Below are positions 30,925-32,993 of a DNA stretch of 32,993 bases, in pieces; the first letter of the stretch is position 1; every line of letters starts with the position of its first letter. The translations under genes were made by a program, and so were the position numbers. This DNA is from Campylobacterales bacterium. Its GTDB lineage: Bacteria; Campylobacterota; Campylobacteria; Campylobacterales; Sulfurovaceae. The DNA lies in contig JACXUM010000028.1 of NCBI GenBank assembly GCA_014763895.1, positions 1-32,993 of the forward strand, written 5' to 3'. Below the pieces are notes generated by a model that was given only the letters and a program-made list of their open reading frames with translations, was not told where the DNA came from and did no database searches.

Positions 30925-31038
30925 GTCTTTTACATTTAGGGCATCTTTTGCCACTTTTTTAAAACTCATTTTAGATAATCCTTTTCAAACCCGCATGGTA
31001 GCGTACTTTTAAAGGGATTTCAGCCTCTCGTTTTTTTC
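30925..31038. other. Spacer before the sufBD remnant
   Basis: About 114 bases follow the antiporter gene. No gene, strong promoter or terminator stem was recognised here. A minus-strand frame (MSFKKVAKDAL...) crosses into the antiporter end and is probably chance. The start of sufBD-like homology at about 31039 suggests that this spacer includes the edge of a deletion. Confidence 0.5.
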
Positions 31039-31293
31039 ATTACGCCTCAAATTCATGCAATCCCGGAGCTTGTGGCAAATAATCCTAATCTTGAACTTTC
31101 ACATGAAGCGAGTGTAGGGATGATATCACAGGAGATACTTGCCTACCTTATGACTGCAGGGATAAGTGAGGATGATGCCAAGAAACTTGTAGTAGAGGGA
31201 TTTCTTGATCTAAAGATTCCGGGGCTTCCTGACTATCTTCAATACAAGATAGATGAGATGATAAAACAGTGTCAGGACGCAACAGCGATATAA
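31039..31293 (+). pseudogene. C-terminal remnant of a SufB/SufD-type Fe-S assembly gene
   Basis: The frame has no conventional ATG. A GTG at 31072 could start a 73-residue product, but homology reaches further upstream (ITPQIHAIPELVANNPNLEL) and fades at about 31039. LSHEASVG followed by ISQEILAYLMTAGISEDDAKKLVVEGFLDL is the C-terminal signature of SufB/SufD, closest in style to the single archaeal-like SufBD. The large beta-helix body is missing. SufBD proteins act as the scaffold for Fe-S cluster assembly with SufC, and this fragment cannot do so alone. No sufC is nearby. Confidence 0.75.
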
Positions 31294-31453
31294 TTACTGT
31301 ATAGATAAGATATTTTTAGAAACGTTAGTTAAAAACAACAGTACAAATAGCCTCTGCTGGGACCAAAGAGCACCAAATGTTACATTTATATGACGTTATA
31401 GATACGTTTTAAACCTGATAGTATCAAAACAGAAAAATCTTATATAGTCTCAA
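31294..31453. other. Intergenic region without recognised gene
   Basis: About 160 AT-rich bases lie between the sufBD remnant and the convergent HIT gene. A small imperfect inverted repeat GATAC/GTATC (31401-31425) was noticed. Nothing else can be supported. Confidence 0.4.
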
Positions 31454-31819
31454 TTATGAAATTGCCTTGATCAATTTCTCACAAAAAATTCTAAAATCAG
31501 GCAAATTCAACTTGCCTTCTCTCTGTTTGGCTCCCCACATCGGTTCTGGAAAATAACTGTCCTGCTCAAATCGTGCCATAATATGCCAATGCACATGGGG
31601 AAGATAGTTGCCAAAGCTTGCAATGTTGATCTTGGTAGGTCTATAATAGGCAAGCATTTCTCTCTCGATAATATCCAAAAGCGTATAGATCTCACATCTT
31701 AGATCAGCCGGCACGTCGCTCATCTCTTTATAGGGATATCGCGTAAAGATCTTCAGCCACGGGATCTCACTTTCATGGATCTCTATTTTAAGTTCTTGAG
31801 TTTCATAGATAACAGACAT
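31454..31819 (-). CDS. HIT-family nucleotide hydrolase/transferase
   Basis: The protein has 121 residues with the histidine triad HVHWHIMAR near residue 75, preceded by NIASFGNYLPH and a buried N-terminal strand region, like short HIT (Hint or Ap4A hydrolase) proteins. The catalytic middle His is present. Substrate is probably a nucleoside phosphoramidate or dinucleotide. Its ATG shares a base with the stop of the YrdC-like gene (TAATG), so the two are translated together. Confidence 0.92.
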   Translation of the reverse strand: MSVIYETQELKIEIHESEIPWLKIFTRYPYKEMSDVPADLRCEIYTLLDIIEREMLAYYRPTKINIASFGNYLPHVHWHIMARFEQDSYFPEPMWGAKQREGKLNLPDFRIFCEKLIKAIS

Positions 31820-32253
31820 TAACGTATCCTTTTTAAAGTGTGTTCACCCAGTTTATATATCTTTGAAGCTTGTTTGGTCTCATGCAAGGGAGTGATGATG
31901 ACATCGGCTGCCTCTTTTGCAAAGGTTTCATCGTATTCTTGGCCGCTGAGATTTGCCGAAGTGGTATAAGCCCATTTAAGACGGTCTAGGAGCAGTAGAT
32001 GGTGCTTGTCTTGAATTACACGATAAGAGTGTCCATCCGGCATGATAAAGGTCGTTTTTTTAGCTCTTCTGACAAGGTTTTTATACAAAGGAGGGATGCG
32101 TGTAAAGCTCTGTAGTGTTGAAAGCGAATTGACTGCTTTGATGTAGTGCTTATGCGGCGGACGCTGTTTAATGGCTGTAAGTTTATCTGCATTTTGTGAG
32201 ACAAAGCCTATAGTAGTATCGGTTTGTGTTAGAAAAACTTTGTCTTTTAACAT
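31819..32253 (-). CDS. YrdC/Sua5-family protein (threonylcarbamoyl-AMP synthase type)
   Basis: At 144 residues it is shorter than TsaC (about 190), as is common in Campylobacterota. The N-terminal VFLTQTDTTIGFVSQNADKL, the K-x-R motif (AIKQRP) and TTSANLSG are the nucleotide- and threonine-binding motifs of the YrdC fold. If active it makes threonylcarbamoyl-AMP for the t6A modification of ANN-decoding tRNAs. The shorter length leaves open that it is a YciO-like paralog. It overlaps the HIT gene by one base. Confidence 0.87.
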   Translation of the reverse strand: MLKDKVFLTQTDTTIGFVSQNADKLTAIKQRPPHKHYIKAVNSLSTLQSFTRIPPLYKNLVRRAKKTTFIMPDGHSYRVIQDKHHLLLLDRLKWAYTTSANLSGQEYDETFAKEAADVIITPLHETKQASKIYKLGEHTLKRIR

Positions 32254-32322
32254 ATCTATATATCTTTGAAAAAATAATTTTAAAATATTATAGCGTAATG
32301 GATTTTATGAATATATGTTATC

Positions 32323-32993
32323 TTAGTGCATATATACTTGGTTTCTTCCGTTATTTTTCGCATGATAGAGTCTTTCATCGCTTGCTGGACAATCTTTTCG
32401 ATCGTCTCAGAATCTTCATATTGCGCCACTCCGGTACTGATCGTTACAACTTGATCCAGCCCAAAGTCGTTGTTGAGGATATTGATACGGATCTTTTCTG
32501 CTATTGCGTATGCCTGTGCGATCTTGGTATTGGGTAAAAAAAGTATCAAAAACTCTTCGCCGCCCCATCTGCCGACTTCGTCAATACTCCGTACAGATTG
32601 AAGCAAGATACAAGAGAGTGCCCGGATCACCATATCTCCGGCATTATGACCGTATATATCATTGATTGATTTAAAACGGTCGATATCTATGAGTATGACA
32701 GAGAAAGTTTCACGATATCGTTTCGCTCTTTCCAGCTCAAGGTTACACAAAGACTCAATTTTCATGCGATTGTGAAGGCCGCTGAGTTGATCGATAGTTG
32801 CCATTTGTTCAAGTTGTTTAGTGTCTAAAAAGATACGTTTATTTATCTTATTGAGGATTGCTGCGTTAAAAACTCCAAAAGAGAATGCAGAGAAATATAA
32901 TGGCCTGAAAAATCAAGACAATATAATGCTCTGATTTATTTCCACCTTTTGACCTTTAAATCATGCCACATTTTTAATAGATTCAAGATAAAG
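32323..32993 (-). pseudogene. Frameshifted diguanylate cyclase (GGDEF) gene, cut by the window edge
   Basis: The central frame (ATG at 32802-32804) has ATIDQLSGLHNR, a full GGDEF core with WGGEEFLIL, and VTISTGVAQYED. After QQA (about 32380) the correct C-terminus DERLYHAKNNGRNQVY lies in another frame ending at 32323, which implies one lost base. Upstream, the signalling helix NAAILNKINKRIFLDTKQLE continues in frame, but its membrane helix (HYIVLIFQAIIFLCILFW) is in yet another frame, which implies one extra base in the run of five A at 32868-32872. A further stop lies near the right edge. Unless these are sequence errors, no working cyclase is made. The sensor region is outside the window. 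Confidence 0.8.

Noticed and set aside
30925-30975. Minus-strand ORF starting MSFKKVAKDAL
   Set aside because: It is only about 33 codons, most of it antisense to the antiporter gene, without ribosome site.

Overview
The window looks like a chromosomal segment of a Campylobacterota (epsilonproteobacterial) sulfur-oxidiser-type bacterium, in the general range of Sulfurovum or Sulfurimonas. This is an inference from protein style: a short YrdC-type protein, an epsilon-style MltG remnant, an archaeal-like SufBD remnant, extended -10 promoters of the form TGCTATAAT, and moderately AT-rich DNA. No database search was possible. No rRNA, tRNA or CRISPR array was seen. No gene-free stretch exceeds 300 bases.

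Layout. (1) 1-2222: an accessory, AT-rich integron cassette array, all genes on the minus strand. It has two hairpin-forming attC-like sites, a cassette for a 442-residue protein with a HEPN-type R-N-x5-H motif, and a cassette with two tiny membrane proteins. A cassette promoter lies at the right edge and no integrase is visible. (2) 2322-5670: a 49-codon ORF carrying a perfect 20-base palindrome, a ComF-like phosphoribosyltransferase, and a coupled run of a BRCT-like/leucine-rich-repeat-variant protein, a 50-codon micro-ORF and a MoxR AAA+ ATPase. (3) 5692-6982: palindromic repeats followed by a 5'-truncated GGDEF-EAL gene. (4) 7032-9848: arsenic resistance (arsB, a small Cys protein, arsC, then arsR with a Mut7-C RNase-fold gene) with two ArsR boxes. 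(5) 9871-14265: a zinc uptake operon znuA-znuC-znuB plus a DUF1007-NicO fusion, divergent from a Fur/Zur-type regulator across an inverted repeat. (6) 14380-18444: a Cache-like membrane protein, a VWA-like metallopeptidase and a UshA/NadN-type nucleotidase. (7) 18539-21590: a MotA/TolQ plus MotB/OmpA motor pair with long coiled coils, distantly like ZorAB. A truncated third ORF runs into the 3' end of a broken mltG. (8) 21713-24878: DUF503, a HAD-IIA phosphatase and a tightly overlapping five-gene minus-strand operon (DsrE, exported protein, YaiI/DUF188, YwbE, unknown). (9) 25047-30924: a P2-type cation ATPase, upp, and a soluble degenerate FtsH-like protein paired with a CPA2 antiporter. (10) 31039-32993: a SufBD remnant, HIT and YrdC proteins, and a frameshifted GGDEF gene running off the window.

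Two themes stand out. One is metal and metalloid homeostasis (arsenic, zinc, a P-type ATPase). The other is gene decay: at least four broken genes, namely GGDEF-EAL, mltG, sufBD and GGDEF. The best candidates for new biology are the HEPN-like integron cassette, the BRCT-LRV/micro-ORF/MoxR unit, the coiled-coil motor pair next to a rearrangement junction, and the degenerate FtsH/antiporter pair.
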